This document shows positions 16,780 through 24,543 of a stretch of 36,602 bases of DNA, piece after piece (the stretch's first letter is position 1; the number at the start of each line of letters is the position of its first letter). This DNA is from a bacterium. Lineage in GTDB: Bacteria; Bacillota; Clostridia; Oscillospirales; Oscillospiraceae. Location: positions 1-36,602 of the forward strand of contig JAHYYS010000020.1 of assembly GCA_019424865.1 (NCBI GenBank), read 5' to 3'. The position numbers and the translations under genes were made by a program. The notes below the pieces were generated by a model that saw only the letters and a list, made by a program, of their open reading frames with translations, did no database searches and was not told the DNA's origin.

Positions 16780-16819
16780 TAAACTGGCAGTTGAAAACGG
16801 GAAAGCGGCGGCTGGGCGG

Positions 16820-18790
16820 TCACATGCCGTCCCGGAGCACGTCCTGATCCCGCAGGACCTTCTCGATGACAGTGCCCCGGACTGCCTTCAGCAGGGGCTT
16901 TTTCAGCAGCTCCAGAGGACCGGGCAGCGAGACCTCCAGCGGGGACCTGCCGTCCATCAGACAGACGGTGCTGTGCAGCAGCTCCCGGATGTCATATACG
17001 CTGCCCCACACCTCGGGCACCCCCCGGTCCACCCCCAGCAGGCCGTAGACGGCCTCCATGGCGGTGCGCACGGAGTACTCGGTGGTGAATACGGTGTCCC
17101 GGGGGGTGTCGGCGAACTGGCCCAGGAAGGCGAAGTTCACACAGCCGTCGGGGATCACATCGGGCCGGTCTCCCCTGGTCCGGGGCATGAAAAAGGCGGT
17201 AATGTAGGGCATCATGGTGGGCACGCACACGGCGCTGTGGGCGGCCAGGTCCGGGATCTGCTCCACCGGCACGCCGATGTGGTAGAGCCACTCCTGGGTG
17301 ATCTCCTTCCCGGTACAGTCCTTCATGGGCTTCTTCACGAAGTCTCCGGGCACGTCGGTAAAGAGACCGTACACCCAGACGCACACTCGCTCCGGCTCCT
17401 GCTCCTTGAACTGGCCCTGGCGGTTGATGGTCCAGCTCAGCAGCCACTTGGAGTCCTGACAGCTGACGATGCCGCCGGTGACCACCTTCCCGGTGCGGGG
17501 GTCCCGCTTGCAGATGTTGGTGATATAGGGGAGGATCTTGTCGTCCAGGGTGGTGATGGTGGCCGACTCCCAGTTGGTCTTGGAGATGTCGGAGCAGAAC
17601 TTCTCCGGCCGGCCAAAGGCGGGGTCCTGCCTGGCGATGTTCTTCCACAGGCTCCAGCAGCCGCTGGTGCGCACCTCCGCGTCCCCGTTGGGGGCGTGAT
17701 CCTGGTCGCCGTAGATGGTCCCCTCGGTGCAGGAGCCGTTGGTGACGAACACCAGGTCGTTCTCCGTGAGGACGATGCCCTGCTCCGCGCCGTTGACCCG
17801 GCACTCGATGGCGGTGGCCGTCTTTCTGCCGTCCCGGATGTCGAAGATCACGTTGGTGACCTCGGTGCCGAACCGGAAGTCCACCCCGGCCTCCTCCAGG
17901 TACTTCTGCATGGGCAGGATCAGGGACTCATACTGGTTATACCGGGTGAACTTCAGGGCACTGAAGTCGGGGAGTCCCGCGATGTGGTGGATGAAGCGCT
18001 GGAAGTAGAGCTTCATCTCCAGGGCGCTGTGCCAGTTCTCAAAGGCGAACATGGTCCGCCAGTACAGCCAGAAGGTGGAGGAGAACACCTCGTCGTCAAA
18101 GACGTCCTCGATGGTCTTGTCGTACAGATCCTCGTCCGGGGTCATGAAGAGCTTCATGATCTCCATGCAGCCCTTCTGGCTCAGGTTGAATTTCCCGTCG
18201 GTGCGGGCGTCCCGGCCCCGGTCCACCGTGGCCCGGCACAGGGAGTAGTTGGGGTCGTGCTTGTTGAGCCAGTAGAACTCATCCAGCACCGAGGCCCCCG
18301 GCTTCTCCAGGGAGGGGATGGAGCGGAACAGGTCCCACAGGCACTCAAAGTGGTCCTCCATCTCCCGGCCGCCCCGCATCACATAGCCCCGGCTGGGGTC
18401 GAAAATGCCGTCGCAGGCCCCGCCGGCCACGTCCATGGCCTCCAGGATGTGGATGTGGTCCCCGGGCATCTGCCCATCCCGCACCAGAAAGCAGGCCGCC
18501 GCCAGGGCAGCCAGACCGCTGCCCACAATGTAGGCACTCTTGTTCTCCACGCCCTCCGGCCTCTCCGGGCGGGCAAAGGCCTCATAGTTGCCGTTGGTGT
18601 AATAGATGCCCTTGCGGTTTTTCTCGTGCTTCCCCAGCTCTGTATTCCGATAGGAGGCCGGGGCGTGGGGTTCAGGCCCGGACTTCTCCGCCGCTTTTTT
18701 TCCGCTGGACGCCTTCTTTGCCAGAACCACCGCCGCGCCCGCTCCGGCCACGGCCGCCGCTGCGGTCAGTGCTCCCAATTTCTTATCCAT
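16820..18790 (-). CDS. ohyA: Oleate hydratase
   Basis: FAD-dependent enzyme that adds water to oleic acid to give 10-hydroxystearate, a fatty-acid detoxification reaction of gut bacteria. 656 residues from the ATG at 18790, chosen for AAGGCGG eight bases upstream; an ATG 48 bases earlier is possible but has no good site. Seen: an N-terminal hydrophobic Ala/Gly stretch, YYTNGNYEAFARPERP, the FAD-binding VGSGLAALAAACFLVRDG, EAMDVAGGACDG, RGGREMEDHFECLWDLF, and family blocks WRTMFAFENWHSALEMKLY, TNGSCTEGTIYGD and NFAFLGQFADTPRDTVFTTEYS. Length is near the family norm plus the N-terminal extension. A TetR-type gene lies directly upstream and may control it in response to fatty acids. Confidence 0.96.
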   Translation of the reverse strand: MDKKLGALTAAAAVAGAGAAVVLAKKASSGKKAAEKSGPEPHAPASYRNTELGKHEKNRKGIYYTNGNYEAFARPERPEGVENKSAYIVGSGLAALAAACFLVRDGQMPGDHIHILEAMDVAGGACDGIFDPSRGYVMRGGREMEDHFECLWDLFRSIPSLEKPGASVLDEFYWLNKHDPNYSLCRATVDRGRDARTDGKFNLSQKGCMEIMKLFMTPDEDLYDKTIEDVFDDEVFSSTFWLYWRTMFAFENWHSALEMKLYFQRFIHHIAGLPDFSALKFTRYNQYESLILPMQKYLEEAGVDFRFGTEVTNVIFDIRDGRKTATAIECRVNGAEQGIVLTENDLVFVTNGSCTEGTIYGDQDHAPNGDAEVRTSGCWSLWKNIARQDPAFGRPEKFCSDISKTNWESATITTLDDKILPYITNICKRDPRTGKVVTGGIVSCQDSKWLLSWTINRQGQFKEQEPERVCVWVYGLFTDVPGDFVKKPMKDCTGKEITQEWLYHIGVPVEQIPDLAAHSAVCVPTMMPYITAFFMPRTRGDRPDVIPDGCVNFAFLGQFADTPRDTVFTTEYSVRTAMEAVYGLLGVDRGVPEVWGSVYDIRELLHSTVCLMDGRSPLEVSLPGPLELLKKPLLKAVRGTVIEKVLRDQDVLRDGM

Positions 18791-18878
18791 GTCAGATACC
18801 GCCTTTCCGATCCCGCCGCTTCTGCGGGCAGGATTCATTTGATGGCCTTATCTTACTCCGTCCGGGAATTCGGTTCCA

Positions 18879-18931
18879 TTTACAATCGGGGCCCGATGAT
18901 AAAAAACTAATCATCGGGCCCCGATTGTAAA
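18879..18931. repeat. Perfect 22-bp inverted repeat between the TetR gene and ohyA
   Basis: Arms 18879-18900 and 18910-18931 are exact reverse complements; each holds a self-palindromic CGGGGCCCG-type core. The 9-base loop (aaaaaacta) is A-rich. It begins 8 bases past the TetR-type stop. The T-run lies in the loop rather than after the stem, so it is not a standard terminator. It may be an operator, an RNA processing hairpin or a small repeat element. Confidence 0.8.
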
Positions 18932-18938
18932 GCAGTTC

Positions 18939-19499
18939 TTATTCTGTTTCCGAAAAATTTCGGATGGCGTTGGCAATGCTGCCCCGCATGGCGGCGCTGA
19001 TTTTTTCCGTCAACACCCGGGGATCGGCAGCCATCCCCTGGCGGATCCAGTCCAGCATGACCCCCACGAAGCTGTATTTGTAAAATTCCGCGATAAAGGA
19101 CTTGTCCTCCTCGGTGATGGCGGTCCCCTGGCTCTGTTCGTCCACCACGCCCCGGATCAGGCCGTAGGTCAGCTGATAGAGGAACCGCTCCATCTGCTCC
19201 CGGCTGATACAGCGATATGCGTTGAGAATGAAGGGCTTGTTTTCCAGCACCGCCTCGAAGATCTGCAAGAGCCCCTCCTGCCAGGTCTCATAGGTCTTTT
19301 TCCCTTGTAGAGCTTTGGTCGCGTCCTCGATGCAGGACCACTCCACCAGGTCGTAGATGTCCTGGAAGTGGTAGTAGAAGGCCATGCGGCTGATGCCGCA
19401 GTCCTCGGTGATGTCCCGGATGGTGATCTTGTCCAGGGGTTTTTTCAGCAGCATGTGCTTCAGAGATTCCTCCAGAGCCTGCTTTGTGGTGTTTGGCAT
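18939..19499 (-). CDS. TetR/AcrR-family regulator (DhaS-like)
   Basis: Ligand-responsive DNA-binding protein of 186 residues. ATG at 19499 is set by GGGAG seven bases upstream; the open frame further upstream (71 codons) has no such site and is not part of the protein. Residues 20-50 form the helix-turn-helix (ITIRDITEDCGISRMAFYYHF), followed by QDIYDLVEW, typical of the DhaS-like subgroup. The C-terminal half is helical and lacks an obvious metal site. It stands directly upstream of ohyA in the same direction, so it probably controls ohyA; that link is inferred. Confidence 0.92.
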   Translation of the reverse strand: MPNTTKQALEESLKHMLLKKPLDKITIRDITEDCGISRMAFYYHFQDIYDLVEWSCIEDATKALQGKKTYETWQEGLLQIFEAVLENKPFILNAYRCISREQMERFLYQLTYGLIRGVVDEQSQGTAITEEDKSFIAEFYKYSFVGVMLDWIRQGMAADPRVLTEKISAAMRGSIANAIRNFSETE

Positions 19500-19539
19500 G
19501 TGATATCTCCCTTTTTTCGGCGCCTGGCCGTCCTGCTTG

Positions 19540-19745
19540 TTATGGCTGAGGAACCTTGCCGTCCCACAGCGCCTCCGCAATATCCTCCGCAGGCCGGACG
19601 TCATACACCTGCAGATATCTCCCAATGGTGCCTCCTCCGTACTGCTTTTCCGGCGGAAATACCGCGCGATAAGGGCAGTTTCAAAAAAGATGCCCTTGGG
19701 CCTGGGGCACATTCAGGGTTACATACCCGGAAGCGGCGGTGAGGC
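19540..19745 (-). pseudogene. Possible 3' remnant of a decayed protein gene
   Basis: Leftward, one frame reads AASGYVTLNVPQAQGHLF and then a stop; after a frame change it continues NCPYRAVFPPEKQYGGGTIG and RYLQVYDVRPAEDIAEALWD, ending at a stop codon (19540-19542). The amino-acid make-up of both parts is protein-like rather than random, consistent with the tail of a frameshifted gene. I do not recognise the family, and no start is present. Confidence 0.3.
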
Positions 19746-19873
19746 TGGGGCTGCACAGGCCGATCCGCTCCCTTAAAATTGGTGTGCCACAGCTTCATTC
19801 TTCCAGAGTCCTGCAAAGTCTGAGAGGCAAGTCTTTTTACACCAGGCATATCAAATTTTATTATGCAATAGAC

Positions 19874-20097
19874 GAGACTGTCGAAAAAGTGGCTTGTCAA
19901 TTGATAGAAATTGACAAGCCACTTTTTCGAGTAGGCCGCACGAAATTTCAGGCTCGATTTCTTGCGAAATTGTCGCCCGAAATTTCGTGAGAGGTGTCAT
20001 TTCCCAGGCGCATGTCCTTGGAAATGACTGGATTTCATTTTATTCCGCCGTCTGCGGACGGCGGAACTCCTTGCAGGAGGGCTTTTTTGACACGCTG
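19874..20097. mobile_element. MITE-like element, 224 bp, with TAGAC direct repeats
   Basis: The ends are imperfect inverted repeats: left GAGACTGTCGAAAAAG; right, reverse-complemented, CAGCGTGTCAAAAAAG (12 of 16 identical). TAGAC stands directly outside both ends (19869-19873 and 20098-20102), as a 5-bp target duplication would. Inside are four hairpins: 22-bp perfect arms (19881-19902/19909-19930), 11-bp arms (19939-19949/19979-19989), arms with one mismatch (19998-20008/20016-20026) and 10-bp arms (20043-20052/20057-20066). There is no coding capacity. The end sequence resembles termini I associate with clostridial insertion sequences, but the mobilising family is not proven. Confidence 0.5.
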
Positions 20098-20185
20098 TAG
20101 ACAAAGAATAACCCGCTGGATGTAACATCCACTTAAGGGAACGACAAACATTTTCTCTGGCTGCACAAGCAGTCATTCTATCCGC

Positions 20186-21064
20186 TTAGCGCTTTCCGGA
20201 AGCATAGTCGCCCATATGGATGTCCACCACTCCTCTGGGCGGCTGGATCAGGGCGTCCTCATACCGGCACTTCCACGGAATCTCCCGGCTCATCTGCCCA
20301 TCCGCCACGCCATCTACGGTTTCCCCATCCTGAATAGGGTTATCATGCTCCAGAATATAGGACGCAACATTGTAGGCATGGTTTACCACCCAGTTGGGGT
20401 CCATGCCATGGAAGTGATACTGAAGGTCGGGCAGAAACAGGGTACTCATGCCCACTGTATCGATGAGCATATCCTCGGTACCCTCGATGTTGAAGAAACG
20501 GACATTGACGCCAAAGCGGATGAAACGGTCCGGGCCTTCCAGCTGATGGGAGCGCACATCCTCCGCAAGCAGGAGCTTGCCGCAGTTTTGAAAATAGAAC
20601 GCCTCACAGGCGGGGTACAGCTCCGCAAGGGCCTCCACGAAATCGGCGTCCAGGTTGGCCCGCTCCAGAGCCGGAAGCGCCGCCGCCAGCATATCGGTGG
20701 CCGCCACCTGATACCGGCACTCCCGGAAGATCCGGTCCCGGTCCTCCCGGCAGTCCCACATCTGGCTCAGGAGAAACTCGTCGAAGCCTTTGCCCTTGAA
20801 CTTGTCGCATTTCATCACCGTCAGCTGCACCGGACACTTTCCGTCCTGAAATTCCGCAATATGATCCAGAGCGGCAAAGCCCGCCGTCTTCTTGTCGTGG
20901 CAGAAACACTCTACTGGCCCCACATGCCGCTCCATCACGGCGATCATTTTTTCTTTATCCGGCATAGACACCGGTTCTTTGAACAGCATCTGAATGAGAT
21001 AGGGACCGCCTGGGGTGATGCCTTTTTTATTATCCAGGTCTTGCTGGAACACTTGATTGCTCAT
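20186..21064 (-). CDS. DUF4261 domain protein
   Basis: 292 residues with the DUF4261 pattern: GPYLIQMLFKEP near the N-terminus, KTAGFAALDHIAEF, and the C-terminal block LPDLQYHFHGMDPNWVVNHA, then YILEHDNPIQDGETVDG, then RYEDALIQPPRGVVDI. The domain is widespread, and no biochemical activity is established that I know of; members are often near other poorly known genes, sometimes toxin/immunity sets. Its ATG overlaps the previous stop by 4 bases, so it is co-translated with the 237-aa gene. No signal peptide or membrane helix. Confidence 0.85.
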   Translation of the reverse strand: MSNQVFQQDLDNKKGITPGGPYLIQMLFKEPVSMPDKEKMIAVMERHVGPVECFCHDKKTAGFAALDHIAEFQDGKCPVQLTVMKCDKFKGKGFDEFLLSQMWDCREDRDRIFRECRYQVAATDMLAAALPALERANLDADFVEALAELYPACEAFYFQNCGKLLLAEDVRSHQLEGPDRFIRFGVNVRFFNIEGTEDMLIDTVGMSTLFLPDLQYHFHGMDPNWVVNHAYNVASYILEHDNPIQDGETVDGVADGQMSREIPWKCRYEDALIQPPRGVVDIHMGDYASGKR

Positions 21065-21774
21065 ACTTGTTTCTCACTTTCCCTAATGGCATCTTTGAAC
21101 TGTCTGCTGACGGTGTCTATGTAGAGATACACTCCGTCCCGGTCGCAGTGGTACAAGTTGGAATAACTCGTACTCTCATTGGGGCGGATAGGGTTAGGCT
21201 CCACCACCTCAGTGGCTTCCAGAAGACCGACACCCTGCTCTGCAGCGGCTTTGAGGGCCTTTTTCAGCACCGCAAGCTGCCCATCGCACCAGATTTCCTC
21301 CAGATCTTCCAACACCTTCGGGGCCTGTTTCAGATCCCGGAGAAGCTGTGTAACCTGATTCTGAGACAGGTACACACCGGAGCAGTAGTTTTCGATGATC
21401 TGATTTTCTGCCGGATTTGGAAAGGTTGTTGGCACCACCTGCGCCCACGGGGTGAAGTACCGGGCATATTCCGGCTTCTCCTCCATCAGGAAGGAAAAAC
21501 CGCTCCCTCTGGTGTAATAGTAGTCCCGGAAGAATCCTTGGATCACCGCAATGTAAAAGCCATGGCTCTTATCAAACAACTCATCAGGCTCTGTCTCCGC
21601 CCCGACTCGCAGGGTGTCCAGATATTTTTCAGCATAGAAATCCTCCATTCCATGCTGTGCGGCAAGGGCCAGTGCCTTTTCCTCCTGCCCCTGCTGTATC
21701 CAGGTAAGCGGGGTGAAATACCATTTCCGCATTTCTTCCGGTGAAATCGGGTGAAAACTTACATCATATCCCAT
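21061..21774 (-). CDS. Hypothetical protein, DUF4261-linked, 237 aa
   Basis: Starts MGYDVSFHPISPEEMRKWYF, with several WYF/YYY aromatic clusters (FFRDYYYTRGSGFSFL) and a C-terminal block SNLYHCDRDGVYLYIDTVSR. The opening recalls small proteins of unknown function with a (M)GYDxxxHPIS start. GAGGAG precedes the ATG. It overlaps the DUF4261 gene by 4 bases, and the frameshifted gene stops 11 bases upstream. The three form one leftward transcription unit. Function unknown. Confidence 0.8.
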   Translation of the reverse strand: MGYDVSFHPISPEEMRKWYFTPLTWIQQGQEEKALALAAQHGMEDFYAEKYLDTLRVGAETEPDELFDKSHGFYIAVIQGFFRDYYYTRGSGFSFLMEEKPEYARYFTPWAQVVPTTFPNPAENQIIENYCSGVYLSQNQVTQLLRDLKQAPKVLEDLEEIWCDGQLAVLKKALKAAAEQGVGLLEATEVVEPNPIRPNESTSYSNLYHCDRDGVYLYIDTVSRQFKDAIRESEKQV

Positions 21775-21785
21775 AAAATTTCTCC

Positions 21786-22286
21786 TCAGTAATCCAGTAA
21801 AATGGGCACCTGCTGTTCCTCGGCAAACCCCATGGCACGCCAGAACATGGAGAAGGCAAACTTGGCCAGGGATTGGGTGTCATACTGAGTGTGCTCCGGG
21901 ATGTCCGCCTTGCTTGTCCATTCGGGCCCACGGTGCCGTCCACCGGGTAGCCCTCGGTGTCGGCCCAATCGAGGATGGTGTCCTCATCCGCCTGCCATGC
22001 CAGCTGGTTCAGCTTCTCCAGTTCCTTCCGCAGACCGCCCAGAGTGGCGATCATAGCCTGATCGTCGGTGGGCAGAGGGGCCTGAAAGAAGAAGGCATCC
22101 GACAGAGGCAGCCACCAGGTGGCCCCACGGAACAGGGACCAGACCCGCTCCTCGTCCGATGCAAGGCGAACAATCAGGGGATGCTCCCCGAAGTTCCAGT
22201 CCTTTTCCACGGTGGGCGGCACCGGCTCGCCGTATGGTTGGCTGCTTCTTTTTAAACAATAAGGTCGTATGATTCTCTTCCATCAT
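21786..22286 (-). pseudogene. Frameshifted first gene of the DUF4261 cluster
   Basis: Protein-like sequence passes through three frames. It starts MMEENHTTLLFKKK (ATG at 22286), shifts near the aaaaagaag run at about 22245-22250 to QPYGEPVPPTVEKDWNFGE and onward to ILDWADTEGYPVDGTVGP, then shifts again near 21920-21930 to EWTSKADIPEHTQYDTQSL and ends FAEEQQVPILLDY with TGA. Each part joins smoothly to the next, which indicates one original gene of about 165 codons. Either it is a decayed gene or two single-base errors exist in this assembly. I do not recognise the family; it is rich in Trp and has no membrane helix. Confidence 0.75.
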
Positions 22287-22855
22287 ACCGAATTACATGG
22301 AAATTATCAACTAAAACTTGAATCGAAAAATCCCAGAAACCGTTCTCTGTTAGGGGAACACATAGATGTTAGCGGACAATAGGCGTACCAATTTTTAGCA
22401 CGCAATATACAAAGAAATAGGTGCTATAAAGTGTATTCAAAAAAGGCCTTTAAGCCAGCAAACCAAGAGATAAGGGACGCAAGCAAATCCTAACACTCGA
22501 AAAATTCGATTATTACAAGGAAAACAGGAATCTTAAACACTGATTCTTCAAATTTTTTCGCATGTTTGCTCCTTTTCCAATGGAGTTTTCGGCCCTGCTT
22601 GGGATGGTCATTTTTATAAAATACATAGCTATTTTCCGCTCTTTGAGAGAGTTATCCGTATTTTGAAAGGTTTATGGTCATCTTTTTGCGATTATTCGTT
22701 TCTGACTCCTGGAATTCCCAAACGCTTGAACCAAATTTTTTATGGTGATTTACAGTGCTTTTCGGCACTTTCTTCTCGGTATTGAATATTTTTTGACGCT
22801 CTTAAATCCGCTGTTTCCACGTGTTCCGGCCCTGACTGTGGTCAAATATGGGGTC
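22287..22855. other. AT-rich gap without a supported gene
   Basis: About 570 bases, clearly richer in A and T than the flanks, with no open frame that has a start site and ribosome binding site. It holds the upstream region of the DUF4261 cluster and may mark a former insertion or deletion. The repeated words gtggtcaaatatggggtcaaa near 22838-22858 form a short direct repeat of the GGTCAAA type. Confidence 0.5.
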
Positions 22856-22916
22856 AAAAACGCTTCCTGACCAGGGGCGGCAGGTATCTGCCAGCCCCGG
22901 CCCGGAAGCGTTTTTT
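22856..22916 (-). terminator. Terminator of the 82-aa gene
   Basis: A long hairpin with outer arms aaaaacgcttcc and ggaagcgttttt and an inner GC-rich stem (aggggc.../...gcccc). It has T-runs on both strands, so it can end transcription from either side. It lies 11 bases past the leftward stop codon. Confidence 0.85.
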
Positions 22917-22927
22917 CGTGAGAGAAG

Positions 22928-23176
22928 TTACACGATTTCCAGCAGCTGCTGGGCGGCATCCATGGCCGCTCGCCTATCCCGGATCTGGGGTTCATCATAC
23001 GACTTCCTGCGGCACATCCAGCAGGAGCAGTGGATCTTCCCCTTGGACAGCCGTCCGGCGGCGCCGTGTTCCCACGCAAGGACATTCTCTTCTCCTCCAA
23101 GCTGGCGGAGGATCGTTTCCTTGCGATGAATCGCACGCATGCGCTGTTTGCGATAGTAACTGCGGTCTCTGTTCAA
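22928..23176 (-). CDS. Small conserved Cys-motif protein, 82 aa
   Basis: Begins with TTG at 23176, supported by AAGGAGTG eight bases upstream. It is basic at the N-terminus (RDRSYYRKQRMRAIHRKE) and carries GRLSKGKIHCSCWMCRRKSY, a CxC-x2-C cluster that probably binds zinc. I recall short bacterial proteins with the same GKIHCSCxxC core, without a known function; nucleic-acid binding is plausible from charge. It stands alone with its own terminator. 233 bases to its right hold no gene. Confidence 0.8.
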   Translation of the reverse strand: MNRDRSYYRKQRMRAIHRKETILRQLGGEENVLAWEHGAAGRLSKGKIHCSCWMCRRKSYDEPQIRDRRAAMDAAQQLLEIV

Positions 23177-23409
23177 TTGTGCTCACTCCTTGACAGTTCG
23201 GGCCGCCTGCAAGAGTCGTCAAGGAAACATGCTCTCTTACAGGCAGCCTATCTGCCAAGAAGAAAAACGGTGATAACCCATTATTTTAATCCTTTCTGCT
23301 GTTTGGGCTATTGTACCTCTGTAGAGGGTGTTAAGCAAGTCTTTTCTGCGCGGCGGGCGTATCAATTTTTCACACACCTATTCAAAGAATAAAGGCCGAA
23401 GACCATCCT

Positions 23410-24084
23410 CTATCTGCGCAACAGCCACTGAATGCCCGCAATGGTCCGTTCGATCCCCTGGACAAAGTGGTTGCCGGGATTTAACTGGAACACCGTGTCG
23501 ATGCCTTTGCTCTGGTAAAAAGCCTGGATCTCTTCTGTATTTTCCTGTACTGTTTTCAGAACCGAATTGCGGGTCTTGGCCTCTTTGTCCCCCAGGGAGA
23601 AGTAGATGCAGTCCGGCCGGCGCTTCGGCTCATGGGAAAAGACATATTCCTTGAAACCAGGAAACCAGAGGGAACCGGACATACACCCCACCCGGGAGAA
23701 CACATCCGTCCGGTAGATAGCGTACAGGGCGAATAACCCGGCCAAGGAGTATCCGGCGATCCCCCGCCACGCCGGAGGACCGGACAGTTCTTTCTCTGCT
23801 CTGGGCATGATCTCCTCCACCAGCAGCCGCAGGTAGTCGTCCGCACCGCCGATGAAAGGTTCCCCGTTCTTGAACGCCGCTGGTCTGTCCCACGGGGCCA
23901 TGTCATGGTTCCAATCCAAGTCGCTGATGGCCACCAATGCGAACTGTGGGTAGTTGGCAGCCCGAGCAGCCTCATATATCTTCTGACCTTCGCCAGAGAA
24001 AGTGTTGAGATAGATGGTGGGTGCAGTTGTTTCAGTGCTTGGAAAAATATCTACGCCCTTTTCTGCTATTGTAAAGGAACTCAT
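23410..24084 (-). CDS. Esterase, alpha/beta hydrolase (pfam00756-like)
   Basis: 224-residue cytoplasmic hydrolase of the putative-esterase group (enterochelin esterase/esterase D-like). Triad: Ser in AGYSLAG (GxSxG), Asp in FSLGDKEAKT and His in NPGNHFV. Other family features are the early ALVAISDLDWNHDMAPW strand and CMSGSLWFPGF after the nucleophile. Such enzymes hydrolyse siderophore or acyl esters; no iron-uptake genes lie nearby, so the substrate is open. It has a weak ribosome binding site (GGGTGA) and stands alone. Confidence 0.88.
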   Translation of the reverse strand: MSSFTIAEKGVDIFPSTETTAPTIYLNTFSGEGQKIYEAARAANYPQFALVAISDLDWNHDMAPWDRPAAFKNGEPFIGGADDYLRLLVEEIMPRAEKELSGPPAWRGIAGYSLAGLFALYAIYRTDVFSRVGCMSGSLWFPGFKEYVFSHEPKRRPDCIYFSLGDKEAKTRNSVLKTVQENTEEIQAFYQSKGIDTVFQLNPGNHFVQGIERTIAGIQWLLRR

Positions 24085-24255
24085 CCGAAGTCACCCATTT
24101 TCCATGTATACCAAATTTGTAGCGTCATTTATTGTACCGTGTTGAAGTTAAGAATACAAGATTGCGACACTTTTGCTGTTATCTATTTTAGTATCCAAAG
24201 CGCAAGACCGGCTTATTGGACAGTTGTTTTTCTATACTGTAGATTAAAAACCATC

Positions 24256-24284
24256 TTGCTTATATTCAGGTGACCGAATATAAT
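24256..24284 (+). promoter_or_regulatory. Promoter-operator of the restriction island
   Basis: TTGCTT (24256-24261), 17 bases, TATAAT (24279-24284). A perfect inverted repeat with 8-bp arms TTATATTC (24260-24267) and GAATATAA (24276-24283), with a GGTGACC core, fills the spacer and covers the -10. A protein bound there would block RNA polymerase. The small HTH protein encoded next is the obvious candidate. The 171 bases to the left are AT-rich and hold no gene. Confidence 0.7.
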
Positions 24285-24319
24285 ATTTGGTAGAAATTTG
24301 GAATATAGAGGGATGCTCT

Positions 24320-24505
24320 ATGGAATTTTTAACGACAAAGCAGGCGGCGGAACTGTGGGGGATCTCACCTCGTCGGGTGGCCTTGCTCTGCGCTCAGGGG
24401 CGAATCCCGGGGACGGTCAAGGCAGGAAAGACCTGGCTGTTGCCGCCGGATGCGAAAAAGCCCCCTGATCCGCGGTTCCCGAAAGGGGAAAAAGGAAGTC
24501 GCTGA
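24320..24505 (+). CDS. Small MerR/excisionase-like HTH protein
   Basis: 61-residue DNA-binding protein. ATG at 24320 is preceded by AGAGGGA; the frame is open 33 bases further, but those codons overlap the promoter. MEFLTTKQAAELWGISPRRV and LLCAQGRIPGTVKAGKTWLL form the winged helix-turn-helix of the excisionase/MerR group, followed by a Pro/Lys-rich tail. It is the first gene of the island, 38 bases before hsdM. Likely role: control of restriction-modification expression by binding the palindrome just upstream (inferred). Confidence 0.88.
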   Translation: MEFLTTKQAAELWGISPRRVALLCAQGRIPGTVKAGKTWLLPPDAKKPPDPRFPKGEKGSR

Positions 24506-24543
24506 TCCAATGTGCATCAAAATAAATTTGGGAGGACACCACT

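Noticed and set aside
16973..18910. 645-codon open frame antisense to ohyA
   Set aside because: It is the complement of a highly biased gene, with repetitive composition and no start site; oleate hydratase on the other strand is unambiguous.
19500..19712. 71-codon N-terminal extension of the TetR-type protein
   Set aside because: Family proteins begin near MPNTTKQ, where a good ribosome binding site stands; the extension has none.
22838..22860. Integration site (GGTCAAA direct words) near a terminator
   Set aside because: No integrase or matching second copy is visible; two short words are not enough.
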